A stretch of 64,000 nt of DNA from Morganella morganii_D (GTDB lineage: Bacteria > Pseudomonadota > Gammaproteobacteria > Enterobacterales > Enterobacteriaceae): positions 2,356,001-2,420,000 of the forward strand of contig CP173058.1 in the NCBI GenBank assembly GCA_044772875.1, read 5' to 3'. Position numbers and translations under genes: made by a program. This document shows positions 1 to 9,084 of this stretch, one piece after another. Positions within the stretch are counted from its first letter, which is position 1; each line of letters opens with the position of its first letter. Under the pieces are notes generated by a model that made no database searches, was not told where the DNA came from, and saw only the letters and a list, made by a program, of their open reading frames with translations.

Positions 1-2
1 TA

Positions 3-497
3 CCTTCACCAGCAGCTGTTACAGTTGAACCCGGTGAGACACAAATAATACGAATTATGTATAAAAATAATACATTAATTGATAATGAACATCATGCCAG
101 AGTTCAATTTATAGGCTTACCACCAAAGTCGAATAAAACATCCGGCAGAATTAATTTAATGGTTGGACAGGATATCCCGGTGGTTATCAGACCCAAAGGC
201 TCTCTAATAGTTGAAGATAAATGGAAATATTTAAAATGGACATTTGATAGCAATAATTTGTGTGTATCTAATGATACGAAGATGGTAATGCGATTTATTA
301 ATACTATATCGATTAAGCCTGACAATGTCATTGTCGATATGAAAAAATCATATTTATTACCAAAGAGTAAGCTTTGTGCACCATTACCCTTAAATAATAA
401 AATAAATTTTAATCCAGACAGGATGGTTGAATTTTCTGCTGTCACTGACTTTGGTTATATTATAGACAACAGAACTTCACCTATTTTGAACAGGTAA
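3..497 (+). CDS. Periplasmic fimbrial chaperone (PapD-like), 5' end outside window
   Basis: The reading frame is open from base 3, before the first ATG at 57, so this is the C-terminal 164 residues of a gene that starts upstream of the window. The visible part opens with a VEPGETQIIRI-type strand, continues with an ARVQFIGLPPKSN segment where PapD-family chaperones have the F1-G1 donor region, and then has the second Ig-like domain with the usual IPVVIRP strand. Such chaperones fold and cap pilin subunits in the periplasm and hand them to an outer-membrane usher. It is followed 84 bases later by a fimbrial-type secreted protein in the same direction, so both probably belong to one operon whose usher lies upstream. 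The gene is AT-rich compared with the fhu genes nearby. The family call is firm; the specific fimbria is unknown. Confidence 0.75.
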   Translation, partial: PSPAAVTVEPGETQIIRIMYKNNTLIDNEHHARVQFIGLPPKSNKTSGRINLMVGQDIPVVIRPKGSLIVEDKWKYLKWTFDSNNLCVSNDTKMVMRFINTISIKPDNVIVDMKKSYLLPKSKLCAPLPLNNKINFNPDRMVEFSAVTDFGYIIDNRTSPILNR

Positions 498-581
498 TAT
501 CTGTAAGTAATGGAAACGGAGGTGATAACTATATATTTAGTTGGTGATGTGTATTAAATAACATTCAATACAGAGGTCTTT

Positions 582-1277
582 ATGAAATTAAAAAGCTTAA
601 TTTTTTTAGGTTCTATCGTAACTATGTATACACTTCAGGCTCAGGCAACGAGTGTAACAGTTAAGGGTGTTATAACCCCTCCTGCCTGTAATGCAACATT
701 CGAATCTCCGGATCTTATATTAGACTGGGGGAACATTCCGCACTCAGAACTGAATGAAACAACAACCAAAATTCTCCCTAAAAAAACGGCCACGTTGCAG
801 GTAACTTGTGAGCCGGGCACATCAACCAGGGTTGCCTTTTGGGCTAAGAACGCCGGGCCGGGTATTGCATTACCGGGTCAGCAAATTGAATTGGGAATAA
901 ATGGAAGTGATCCAAACCGTATTTTTAGTTTGGGAATGGATCCTGTAACAAATGCATCTATTGGTAATTTTGTCATGATGCCGACTAAATCAACTTATGG
1001 CAGTGAGACTAACGATAGCAACTTTGGCTTTGTACAGGATGCTGGTCATACAGCTATCAGCTTCGTTCCTGCATTATTCTCAAGTAAATGGGGGATTACG
1101 AGTAATGGGTCGCAGGATTTTACTATCCTTAATAAGGATGATGGTAAAGTGGCCGAAGCAGCTAACTTTACCTTCAGTTTTGATGTAGTACCACAATTGA
1201 ATCTTAAACAAAATATTACAAATGCTATGGAAGTTCCATTTGTGGGTACAGCGCAGTTTTATGTACGGTATTTCTGA
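582..1277 (+). CDS. Fimbrial protein, DUF1120-like
   Basis: A 231-residue secreted protein preceded by an AGAGG ribosome site. Residues 1-22 form a signal peptide ending in QAQA-T. The mature start (VTVKGVITPPACNATF) is the typical N-terminal donor strand of a pilin-fold subunit with a cysteine, and a second cysteine occurs in QVTCEPGTS, giving the usual disulfide. The C-terminus ends in an aromatic beta strand (FYVRYF), as chaperone-recognised subunits do. Length and layout fit DUF1120 proteins found at the ends of chaperone/usher operons, probably as a minor or tip-associated subunit. This assignment is from memory of the family and could not be searched. It is the last gene of the plus-strand operon and is followed by an intrinsic terminator. 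Confidence 0.65.
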   Translation: MKLKSLIFLGSIVTMYTLQAQATSVTVKGVITPPACNATFESPDLILDWGNIPHSELNETTTKILPKKTATLQVTCEPGTSTRVAFWAKNAGPGIALPGQQIELGINGSDPNRIFSLGMDPVTNASIGNFVMMPTKSTYGSETNDSNFGFVQDAGHTAISFVPALFSSKWGITSNGSQDFTILNKDDGKVAEAANFTFSFDVVPQLNLKQNITNAMEVPFVGTAQFYVRYF

Positions 1278-1326
1278 TAGTTAACATAATCCTGCATTAA
1301 AATCAGTAAATATTTTAGTATATATT

Positions 1327-1358
1327 AATGCTCTTAATAATTTTAAGAGCATTTTATT
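1327..1358 (+). terminator. Intrinsic terminator of the first fimbrial operon
   Basis: A perfect 11-bp stem (1327-1337 with 1343-1353) encloses a 5-base loop and runs into a T-rich tail. It lies 50 bases after the DUF1120-like gene. The stem starts with A's, so it may also stop convergent transcription from the minus-strand regulator pair. Confidence 0.8.
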
Positions 1359-1531
1359 ATTGTAAAATATGATTCAATCCTATGAGTTTTAATTTTTCAG
1401 TTTGAGTAATCGATGTGTATTGTAATAGCAGTGAGCATTACCAGTATTAATTATCCCTCATTGCAGGACGTAAATATAATTGTACATCATAGCCTGTATG
1501 ATTATATATATTTTTTATTATTAATTACTTA

Positions 1532-2005
1532 TTAAATGTTGCTCTCACAATATAAGACAGGGGAATTACCTTGCTGAATGATAATATCACCGTTACCTAA
1601 TGGAACTGCAGAATAAGAAACCTCAGAAGTTTCACTCATAAGAAACATTGGTAACATACTTATGAAGTCAAAATTTGTCGATATATCCTGAGGAAAAACA
1701 GATATACTAGCAGAATTAGTGTGGTATATATTTTCATACTGCATGTATGTAAATGGCTTTGATATTCTTACCTGTATAGTTTTGCCACTTAGTTCTGCAT
1801 AGTCACCAACCATCAAAATCACCCCCTTATTATTTTTCTGAGTAATATTAAATGAGGAGAACAAATTAGCCTCCTTAGTAGATACATAGTACTCAGCGGT
1901 ACAAGACATATGACTAACATGATTGTATTTATCGGTAAATAAAATAAATACTGATGCCATTGTAAATATTATCGTCAGAGTGATAAGTATTGCCTCTCTT
2001 TTCAT
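1532..2005 (-). CDS. FidL-like membrane protein, partner of the upstream regulator
   Basis: 157 residues with one N-terminal membrane helix (about residues 6-24) and a periplasmic remainder containing two cysteines (SCTAEYY and LYCESN), so it is probably an inner-membrane-anchored periplasmic protein. The ATG has a GAGG ribosome site seven bases upstream that overlaps the end of the preceding regulator gene; the gap is 8 bases. Size, topology and pairing with a membrane-spanning winged-helix regulator resemble Salmonella FidL, which sits beside MarT, and in general logic ToxS beside ToxR. In such pairs the small protein is thought to modulate or stabilise the periplasmic part of the regulator. 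The FidL label is by context and architecture rather than by a searched match. Confidence 0.6.
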   Translation of the reverse strand: MKREAILITLTIIFTMASVFILFTDKYNHVSHMSCTAEYYVSTKEANLFSSFNITQKNNKGVILMVGDYAELSGKTIQVRISKPFTYMQYENIYHTNSASISVFPQDISTNFDFISMLPMFLMSETSEVSYSAVPLGNGDIIIQQGNSPVLYCESNI

Positions 2006-2013
2006 TTACAACC

Positions 2014-2802
2014 TCACTTGTAACGTCCTGAAATACATCGCATTTCATTATCTGACGTGTCATTTTTATTACATAAAAGAAGGAATAAATCATTAGAAAA
2101 CCTGGAGATAGTTATATATCTATAAGGGTACTCATTGCATGATATAGCTTTGTTACTGTGGGCTATATTTTCTTCATTCCTTTTGCTTATGGACATTTCA
2201 TTGTTTTTATTAAAAAATATATTACAGTTATCGTTGTGTCTTACAAATTGGTAGTTATCAAAATAATTAAGAGGTTTTGCTGTACAGTATAAGATACCCT
2301 GGTAAGCAATGAACAGGACTGATAACCAAAAGGATATGTATATAATGAAGGAATATTTTCTTTTATTGTTATTAACCTTATTTTTGGAGGCTGGCCGGTT
2401 ATTTTCAAGATGAGTATCGGCTCTTGATTCATCCTGAACAAGATACACATTATCATTGATTACGACTTCTACAGGAATGTTTTTGTTAAAGTAGAATCCT
2501 TTTCTTGGGGTCGTGATGATATAATCTAAATTATCATCTGATATTTCACGTAACGCTTTCCTTATTAACAATATATTTTGATATAATGTATTTGGCGTCG
2601 GTTCCACGGAAGTATTGCCCCATCCGCAGGTATATAATTCTTGATGTGTGACAATATCACTACTGCTCATTAACAAAATATCAAGGCATCTTGCACTTGG
2701 TTCATTTAGAATGACTTTTTTATTAGTGAATAATAAGTTCTGGAGTAAGTTTTTATCAGGGAAATATATGATGCAATTATTTATTTTAATCGGATTTTTC
2801 AT
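2014..2802 (-). CDS. ToxR/CadC/MarT-like membrane-anchored winged-helix regulator
   Basis: Residues about 5-100 form an OmpR/ToxR-type winged helix, seen in ARCLDILL, the HQELYTCGWG segment, the recognition-helix region NTLYQNILLIRKAL and the wing IITTPRKGFYF. A Lys/Asn-rich linker follows, then one hydrophobic helix (FIIYISFWLSVLFIAYQG) and a short periplasmic domain with several cysteines. Proteins of this layout bind DNA while sitting in the inner membrane and sense periplasmic conditions. The start is uncertain: a GTG at 2841 and ATGs at 2817 and 2802 are all in frame without a convincing ribosome site. I chose 2802 because MKNPIKINN matches the usual family start. Its position between two fimbrial systems suggests surface-structure genes as targets, but this is inference. 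Confidence 0.72.
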   Translation of the reverse strand: MKNPIKINNCIIYFPDKNLLQNLLFTNKKVILNEPSARCLDILLMSSSDIVTHQELYTCGWGNTSVEPTPNTLYQNILLIRKALREISDDNLDYIITTPRKGFYFNKNIPVEVVINDNVYLVQDESRADTHLENNRPASKNKVNNNKRKYSFIIYISFWLSVLFIAYQGILYCTAKPLNYFDNYQFVRHNDNCNIFFNKNNEMSISKRNEENIAHSNKAISCNEYPYRYITISRFSNDLFLLLCNKNDTSDNEMRCISGRYK

Positions 2803-3179
2803 TAATTGAAGTCTCATTGTTGCATATAAAATGAAAGCCACAAGATGTTAATGTGTTGTTTGTGTTTTGGTGATACGCATAACATGCCTGCGTATGTTAC
2901 CATACTTTTCTTTGTTGTTATGTATAGTAGTCACAGGAAATATAGCCTTGTTACAAAAAATAACGAGTGGAAATGCAGATATGAATTAATTAAAATAATG
3001 GAATGAATGGTATTTTTATTATTGATTCCTTTTCATTTTATTATTTTAAAAGCCTCCCCTGCCTCTATAATTGGATCAGCTTCAGCAACCTGACTTTATA
3101 TTGTAAATAAATCCGTTGACCATTGAAAAAGACTCCGCCAAAAATCTAAAAATATCGTCAATCTCGTACCGGTTATATT
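2803..3179. other. Intergenic region upstream of the membrane regulator
   Basis: This 377-base AT-rich gap lies between the end of fhuB and the start of the regulator, both on the minus strand. No ORF here has coding character. It should hold the regulator promoter, but I could not single out convincing -35 and -10 elements, and I see no GC-rich terminator after fhuB. Confidence 0.4.
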
Positions 3180-5159
3180 TCATGATTTTTTCTGAAAACG
3201 GCTGACCAGCATTAATCCCAGGAAATAGCAGCCACCAAGGACAGATACCAATGTTCCGGCCGCTATCTGTGACGGCCAGATAAGCGTCTGTCCCAGCCAG
3301 TCCGCCCATATCATCAGAACCGCCCCTGCCGGGCCGGCAAAAATCAGCTGTGATTTAGCTTTTTGGGCACCACACAAAGCCGCCATATGCGGTGCGATCA
3401 GACCGGTAAAGGCCAGTGGCCCGACAGTCGCTGTCACCAGAGCACACAGCAATGCGACCAGCGTCAGCATCAGCAGGCCGGTACGGCCGGTATGCAATCC
3501 GCGGGCCTGAGCGAATGTTCTGCCGATGGATATCAGTGTCAGGCGGCGGCTGAGTGCCAGTATGACAAGTGTTAGTCCGGCAATCACGGATGCAAAAAAC
3601 AGGCTTTGCTCTCCGCTGACACGGTAGGTGGAACCGGACAACCACAGGAGTATCCGGTAATTACTCAGCGCCCCCTGCGCCAGAAAGAATTGCACAAAGG
3701 CCTCCAGCCCCGCTGTGAGCGCAATCCCGGTAAGGATTAATGTGGCCGGTGCAAACTGGTGCCGGCGTCCGAGTAAAAGCAGAAGTCCGAGCACCAGAGC
3801 ACTGCCGGTCAGCGCCGCCCCCCAGAGGGAGGTCTGAATCATATTCCCCGTTAACACGCTTATCAGAATAAGTGCAACTGTCGCACCGGATGACACACCA
3901 AGAATGTCCGGGCTTGCCAGCGGATTATAAATTAACCGTTGTAACAGTGTTCCGGCCAGTGCCAGTGCTACACCTGCCGTGGCAGCAGACAGCAACCGCG
4001 GCCATCTCAGAGACCAGCGGAAAGGCTCCGGAGCCCCCCACAGGAAGCCGGTTTCTGATTGCTGAAGAAAGACCGTGGTCATCAGCCCGGCAAGCAGCAA
4101 AAGTATAACGACACTCATAGCGTACGGCAGAAAACGGGGGGAAATAACCGGTTTCAGAATAATTGCCATCTGATCCTGTGCGGTGAAACGGCGGCGGCTG
4201 AACACAATGAGTGCAGGCGCACCAATAGCTGCAGTCATCACACCGGTTGGGATCACCGTCTGCATCAGTTGCCCGAGTGTCAGTGCCAGGGTATCAGCAA
4301 ACAACAGCAGAAATGCCCCGGCAATCACAGAAGAAACCAGCTCCTGCAAAGCGGTGCGTGCACCGGCAATCCGGACAAGATTCGGTGCCAGCAAACCAAT
4401 AAAGCCAATCATACCGGCTGTACTGATCACGACAGAGACCAGCCACGCTGAGAGTACCATAAACAGCAAAAATACCGGCAGAACAGATAATCCGCGTGCT
4501 TGTGCTCCCCGGTGCCCCAGCCGCAATACCGTCAGTATCCGCGGGGCGAACAACAGGATAAACAGGACGGGCAGCAGACGCGGTATTACCTGTATGACAT
4601 TTTGCCAGCCATCCTGAGTCAGATCACCGGCTCCCCACATAAAAATATTTTGTGCAAACTGTGAATTCAGGGTAATTACTGCTGTTGCAACGGCACCAAG
4701 CAGGATATTGACCACCATACCGGAAACAATCAGTGGTAACCCGGTAATATTACGGCTCCCCGTAATCAGGATGACGAATGCAAATGCCAGCAGTGCACCT
4801 CCGGTTGCAACAGGAACGGCATAATCAGCAGATAATTCGCTGAAACTGACAGATAAAATAACCAGTGCAAGCCAGGCACCGGATGACGTCCCGAGTGTCA
4901 TCGGGGAAGTGAGGTTATTTTGTGTCAGCTGTTGCATCAGACTGCCGGTCAGCCCCAGCGTCGCGCCGGCCAGCAATGCCATGCAAAGTCTCGGCAACTG
5001 TCCGTAAAGATAAAATACAGCCGGAAACGTTTGTGCCGCTTCCGGAGTAAAAATCAGGCTGAATTGCTGTTGCAGAGATAAGCCCGGTTCAAGCTGTAAG
5101 TTAATCACTATCAGCAGAATAAACAGTAGCGGAAAGAGTATAAGGTAACGGATTTTCAT
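3180..5159 (-). CDS. fhuB: Hydroxamate siderophore ABC transporter permease, FhuB-type double permease
   Basis: 659 residues, the length of FhuB, made of two tandem FecCD/BtuC-type halves (about 1-330 and 335-659), each with roughly ten hydrophobic helices. Both halves carry the family's early LPRL/WPRLL-x-A/G-x-LAGA/ALAG motif and the GxLMQQLTQNxLTSPMTLG or GTLLQRLIYNPLASPDILG segment. The cytoplasmic GAxARGLS and TFAQARGL loops, which contact the ATPase, are present in both. It would form the inner-membrane channel for Fe(III)-hydroxamates together with FhuC. The ATG overlaps the last bases of fhuD (ATGA-type coupling), and it is the last gene of the operon. The fused single-chain permease rather than two genes supports the Fhu assignment over other siderophore systems. 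Confidence 0.92.
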   Translation of the reverse strand: MKIRYLILFPLLFILLIVINLQLEPGLSLQQQFSLIFTPEAAQTFPAVFYLYGQLPRLCMALLAGATLGLTGSLMQQLTQNNLTSPMTLGTSSGAWLALVILSVSFSELSADYAVPVATGGALLAFAFVILITGSRNITGLPLIVSGMVVNILLGAVATAVITLNSQFAQNIFMWGAGDLTQDGWQNVIQVIPRLLPVLFILLFAPRILTVLRLGHRGAQARGLSVLPVFLLFMVLSAWLVSVVISTAGMIGFIGLLAPNLVRIAGARTALQELVSSVIAGAFLLLFADTLALTLGQLMQTVIPTGVMTAAIGAPALIVFSRRRFTAQDQMAIILKPVISPRFLPYAMSVVILLLLAGLMTTVFLQQSETGFLWGAPEPFRWSLRWPRLLSAATAGVALALAGTLLQRLIYNPLASPDILGVSSGATVALILISVLTGNMIQTSLWGAALTGSALVLGLLLLLGRRHQFAPATLILTGIALTAGLEAFVQFFLAQGALSNYRILLWLSGSTYRVSGEQSLFFASVIAGLTLVILALSRRLTLISIGRTFAQARGLHTGRTGLLMLTLVALLCALVTATVGPLAFTGLIAPHMAALCGAQKAKSQLIFAGPAGAVLMIWADWLGQTLIWPSQIAAGTLVSVLGGCYFLGLMLVSRFQKKS

Positions 5160-6079
5160 GAGGCGGGCGCAATCTCCAGCAAACTATCAGTAATGGCATC
5201 CGCCATCCGCTGCAATGAATACACGCCACCGTAATTCCAGACCGGAGCAACGCCGTTGATTTTGCCCTGCTTCACAAACGGCATAGCCTGCCACAGGCGG
5301 GTGTCTGCCAGTTTTTTTTCGTCCGGAAAAGGACGAAGCCAGAGAACATAGCCGTCACCGGCGTGCTGTAATACATTAATCCGCCGCTGGGCGATCCCCC
5401 AGGGCTGTGCGCGCAGAGGGATTGCCGGTGTCAGACCAAGATTATGCAGTACATAAGTAACAGCAGAATTATCAGCCGGCAGAAAAACAGTGGTCAGCGT
5501 GGAAAAACGAATTACAGTAACCCGGGTACCCGGCGGATAGACAGCCGCCAATTTATTGCGCAGCTCCGTAAACCGCTGAGTTAAAGCTGTCAGTTGTTCA
5601 TCCGCCAGCTGTTCTCTGTCAAAAAGTATCCCCAGCGTTTTGAGATGACGGATAGCCACCGGAGCGGCATCATCCGCCGCTGAAAAATTGGTCAGATAAA
5701 CCACGGGAGCTATCTGCTCTAACAGCGGAATCAAATCTGCCTGTGATGCACCCGCCAGGATGACATCCGGCTTCAGTCCGGCAATTTTTTCAAGATTCGG
5801 TTCCGCCCTGGTTCCGGTTTCAGCAACATTTTCTGTCAGTACCGGCAGTCCGACCCACTGCCGGTAACCACTGGTTTCTGTTGCCCCGGCAGGGGTTATC
5901 CCTAATGACAACGTTTGTTCAAGCAGATCCCAGTCCAGCACCACTACCCGCTGCGGTATAGTTTTAAACGTGTGCCCGCCACGATCATCATTTATAGTGA
6001 CAGCCGCGTGTCCTGTTCCCGCAAACATCAAAAAAAACATGACGGATAACCGAATTAAACGTAATAACATCAATTGCAT
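5156..6079 (-). CDS. fhuD: Hydroxamate siderophore periplasmic binding protein FhuD
   Basis: 307 residues with a signal sequence ending near GTGHAA (residues 21-26). The mature protein begins with the class III binding-protein pattern VTINDDRGGHTF and PQRVVVLDWDLLEQTLSLGITPAG, which is close to FhuD. Further conserved stretches are EPNLEKIAGLKPDVILAG and the C-terminal region with a Trp-rich ligand-contact segment. It binds ferric hydroxamates in the periplasm and delivers them to FhuB. It has no lipobox cysteine, so it is soluble as in other Gram-negatives. The start overlaps the end of fhuC by ten bases and the stop overlaps fhuB by four, so the genes are translationally coupled. A second ATG at codon 4 is an alternative start. 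Confidence 0.9.
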   Translation of the reverse strand: MQLMLLRLIRLSVMFFLMFAGTGHAAVTINDDRGGHTFKTIPQRVVVLDWDLLEQTLSLGITPAGATETSGYRQWVGLPVLTENVAETGTRAEPNLEKIAGLKPDVILAGASQADLIPLLEQIAPVVYLTNFSAADDAAPVAIRHLKTLGILFDREQLADEQLTALTQRFTELRNKLAAVYPPGTRVTVIRFSTLTTVFLPADNSAVTYVLHNLGLTPAIPLRAQPWGIAQRRINVLQHAGDGYVLWLRPFPDEKKLADTRLWQAMPFVKQGKINGVAPVWNYGGVYSLQRMADAITDSLLEIAPAS

Positions 6080-6843
6080 ACGACCGCTACTTTTCGTTGT
6101 TCCGCCCCCGGGTGCGGTATTAACCGGATAGCCGTTTCATATAATCCGGAAAGACGGGTTTCATCTTCCAGCAATGCAGCATCACCTTCAAACGCTACTG
6201 TGCCTTTTTTCAGGGCGATAATATGGGTTGCATACTGCAATGCAAGATTAAGATCATGAAGGATAACGATGATACCGGTACGCTGTGTGCGGTTCAGATC
6301 CTGCAACAGACTCATCAGCTGATACTGATGGTGAATATCCAGCGCGGATGTCGGTTCATCGAGGATCAGTACCGGTGACTGCTGTGCCAGTAACATGGCA
6401 ACCCACGCACGCTGGCGTTCACCACCGGATAAATTATCGGCGGGTGTTTGTGCAAATTCCGTGACACCTGTACTCTCCATTGCTTGTGAAATGATAATGT
6501 TGTCTTCCGGATGCCGGCGTCCAAATGTGCCGCGCCAGGGAAAACGTCCCAGGCTGACCAGCTCACGAACTGTCAGCCCGGCAGAAACCGGCAGTTTTTG
6601 CGGCAGAAATGCCACTTGCTGTGCCAGTTCCCGTCTGGTGTAACCGGTGAGATCTTTACCATTCAGCAAAAGTTTACCCTGATCCGGCCGTGTCTGACCG
6701 GCCAGCAGATCAACCAGGGTGGATTTTCCTGATCCGTTATGGCCAAGCACAACAGTCAGTTTCGTTGCCGGGATCGCCAGGGACGGGATGGTTAAAATTA
6801 CCCGCCCGTCACGTACAACACGGATATCATTCAGTGTAAACAT
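6070..6843 (-). CDS. fhuC: Hydroxamate siderophore ABC transporter ATPase FhuC
   Basis: 257 residues of an ABC ATPase. The Walker A motif GHNGSGKST lies near residues 34-42, the Q-loop region has FLPQKLP, the signature is LSGGERQR, Walker B is VLILDEPTSALD, and the switch histidine is in IVILHDLNLALQ. The arrangement and length match the iron-chelate subfamily (FhuC/FecE/BtuD). It powers import through FhuB at the cytoplasmic face. It starts two bases after the stop of the receptor gene and overlaps fhuD, giving the order receptor-fhuC-fhuD-fhuB as in the classical fhuACDB operon. Confidence 0.93.
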   Translation of the reverse strand: MFTLNDIRVVRDGRVILTIPSLAIPATKLTVVLGHNGSGKSTLVDLLAGQTRPDQGKLLLNGKDLTGYTRRELAQQVAFLPQKLPVSAGLTVRELVSLGRFPWRGTFGRRHPEDNIIISQAMESTGVTEFAQTPADNLSGGERQRAWVAMLLAQQSPVLILDEPTSALDIHHQYQLMSLLQDLNRTQRTGIIVILHDLNLALQYATHIIALKKGTVAFEGDAALLEDETRLSGLYETAIRLIPHPGAEQRKVAVVCN

Positions 6844-6845
6844 AA

Positions 6846-8921
6846 CTACCAGCTGTATTTGGTCTGAACGACAACAGAACGGGATTGGCCGTAATAGCAG
6901 TAATAATCACATGCAGAAATATATTCTTTATTCAGCAGATTATTAACATTGACCTGAAGCTGCCACTGTTTGTTCAGCTTATAGATTACCGCAGCATCCC
7001 ACAATGCAGCAGCGGATACAGTACGATTACTACTTGCCGGGTTGTCTTTTGATTTACCGAGATAGCGGACACCAGAGCCGAGCGTCAGCTCTCCGCTGCC
7101 GGTCACCGGCAATGTGTAATTGACCCAGGCGGATGCCATATGTTCAGGAATAAGCGCAACCTGCTTACGTCCCTGACCACCGGTGTTATCTGTTTTGGCA
7201 TTTGTATAGGTATAGGATGCCTGAACATTAACATTATCAGTCAACTGCACAAACCCTTCGGTTTCTGCCCCGGTTGACGTGACTTTCCCTGTCTGTGTGG
7301 CAACAAAAGTATCCGGATTGGTCACCAGCGCATTTTTCTGCTCAATACTGAACCAGGCAATATTCAGATAACCATCGAGGAATGAAGGCGTATATTTAAC
7401 TCCGGCCTCAATTTGTTCACCTTTCAGCGGTTTATACAAATCACCGGTCGCGGGGTCGATAGTACTCATCACTTCAAATGACTGTGAATAGCTGGTGTAC
7501 GGTGATAACCCGTTATCCGCCAGATACATCAGCCCGGCATCGACACTCACCTCACCATCATTCCGGGATTTATCATTATGATCTTTTTGATTTTTATTTT
7601 CAGTTTTTACCTGATCATAGCGCACCCCGGCAACACCAATCCATTTGCCGTCCAGTTTGACTTGATACCGGGAATAGAGGCTTGCCTGAGTTTTATTAAT
7701 TGTCCGGTTAATATTGCCGGCCGGATCCAGTGGTGTGAATTGTCCGTAAACCGGATCCCACGGATTGACCGGACTGAATGCATAACTGTCCTGTTCATCC
7801 CCTTTCGTCCGGTGATACTGAATTTCAGCTCCTGCCAGCAGAGTGTGCTCCAGACGTTCTGAATCCCATTGTCCCGTCAGGTTGTTATCGAATGTTATAC
7901 TCTGGCTGTTGCCGTCACGGAATACAACGCCGCGGGCGAGGGAGGTTGCAGATGTATCTGCGTTCGGGAATGCATAGACACTGCGCAGTGTCAGTGAATT
8001 ATAACCATAATTCAGGCGCTGGGAGAAACGCCAGGTCGTGTCAATATCGTGTTCCAGCAGATATCCGGCTGAAAACTGTGAGCGCTTGTATTTATCATAA
8101 TCCGGCTCACCAAGATTCGTTGACGGTTTAATTTTTCCGTAAGGTGAATCGATCAATGTACCGGCAGCAGGGAAAAACGGATTGGTTGGTGTACCATCAT
8201 CATGCAGATACGTTGCCATCAGTGTCAGCATGGTATCGTCAGAAAGGGCCATCGCAAGCGAAGGCGCCAGATAAATTCGCTTGTTATCAGTTTTATCCAG
8301 TTCACCGTCAGCCTGTTTCATTAAACCGACGACCCGGTAACGGATATCGCTATCTTCGCCGGCATTACCTGCAACATCAAAACCAAACCCGCGCTGATCA
8401 TTGTTTCCTGCTTCAAGGAAAAATTCACCTTTCGGGGTAAACAGCGGCTTTTTAGTCACCACGTTTACAGCACCGCCGGGGGTAGATTCGCCAAACAGAA
8501 CAGCAGATGCACCCTTAACGACCTCAATTTGCTCAAAACCATAAGGTTCAAGCAGCCAGGTATAATACCCGTCGCGGAATAAACGACTGTTATCCAGATA
8601 GGTCGCGGCATCAAAACCACGTACTTTAAACCAGTCAGTATCATTATCCGCACCGTAAGGCTGACTTGTTACCCCGGCGGTGTAGCGCAGTGCTTCATCC
8701 AGTTTTTGCGGTGCGCGGGTTTCCAGTTCTTTTTGCGTAATAACGGAAACGGATTTAGGGGTTTCCTGTAATGCGGTGTCAACTTTCAGCGCACGGGCGC
8801 TAACAATAACAGTGTCAGAATTATTGCTGTTTGCTGTTTGTGAGTACGCGGGGACAGCACAAAGGGCAACGGAAACATGAAGTGTAATAACTGAAAGTCT
8901 GAAATAAAAAGTATTATCCAT
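6846..8921 (-). CDS. TonB-dependent ferric-siderophore receptor, FhuA/FoxA family
   Basis: An outer-membrane beta barrel of 691 residues from the chosen start. A signal peptide (about 1-27, ending PAYS-Q) is followed by a TonB-box-like TVIVSARAL. The plug domain has QETPKSVSVITQKEL, ALRYTAGV, the VRGF segment and the VVKGASAVLFGESTPGGAVNVVTKKP signature. The barrel ends with a VNNLLNKEYISACDYYCYYG segment, with the cysteine pair typical of FhuA/FoxA-type hydroxamate receptors, and a terminal aromatic residue. The ORF extends to 8975, but the ATG at 8921 gives a normal signal peptide and is preferred. The exact ligand (ferrichrome, ferrioxamine or coprogen) cannot be read from sequence. It is the first gene of the operon, and a Fur-box-like site lies just upstream. 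Confidence 0.9.
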   Translation of the reverse strand: MDNTFYFRLSVITLHVSVALCAVPAYSQTANSNNSDTVIVSARALKVDTALQETPKSVSVITQKELETRAPQKLDEALRYTAGVTSQPYGADNDTDWFKVRGFDAATYLDNSRLFRDGYYTWLLEPYGFEQIEVVKGASAVLFGESTPGGAVNVVTKKPLFTPKGEFFLEAGNNDQRGFGFDVAGNAGEDSDIRYRVVGLMKQADGELDKTDNKRIYLAPSLAMALSDDTMLTLMATYLHDDGTPTNPFFPAAGTLIDSPYGKIKPSTNLGEPDYDKYKRSQFSAGYLLEHDIDTTWRFSQRLNYGYNSLTLRSVYAFPNADTSATSLARGVVFRDGNSQSITFDNNLTGQWDSERLEHTLLAGAEIQYHRTKGDEQDSYAFSPVNPWDPVYGQFTPLDPAGNINRTINKTQASLYSRYQVKLDGKWIGVAGVRYDQVKTENKNQKDHNDKSRNDGEVSVDAGLMYLADNGLSPYTSYSQSFEVMSTIDPATGDLYKPLKGEQIEAGVKYTPSFLDGYLNIAWFSIEQKNALVTNPDTFVATQTGKVTSTGAETEGFVQLTDNVNVQASYTYTNAKTDNTGGQGRKQVALIPEHMASAWVNYTLPVTGSGELTLGSGVRYLGKSKDNPASSNRTVSAAALWDAAVIYKLNKQWQLQVNVNNLLNKEYISACDYYCYYGQSRSVVVQTKYSW

Positions 8922-8938
8922 GATAACCCACAGAGACG

Positions 8939-8960
8939 AATGATAACGATAATAAATATT
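8939..8960 (-). promoter_or_regulatory. Fur-box-like site upstream of the siderophore operon
   Basis: The plus strand reads two adjacent GATAAC/GATAAT hexamers (8942-8953) followed by a looser AAATAT. This matches the hexamer description of Fur sites (repeats of NATWAT). It sits 18-40 bases before the receptor start codon in an AT-rich promoter region. Iron repression of the operon is therefore likely, as for fhu genes in general. Confidence 0.5.
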
Positions 8961-9084
8961 ATTAACCACAATCACTCTGTATGGAACTAATTATATCGGC
9001 AACGAGTTAACCGGCTCAGACCGGCACAGACCAGACGCTGTACGCAGCGGTGATCAGCAGTTGAAAAAGTTTTCCGGAACCGCG

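Noticed and set aside
4059..4617. Long plus-strand ORFs opposite fhuB
   Set aside because: They are antisense shadows of a clear FecCD permease gene and encode low-complexity, Arg/Gln/Thr-rich sequence.
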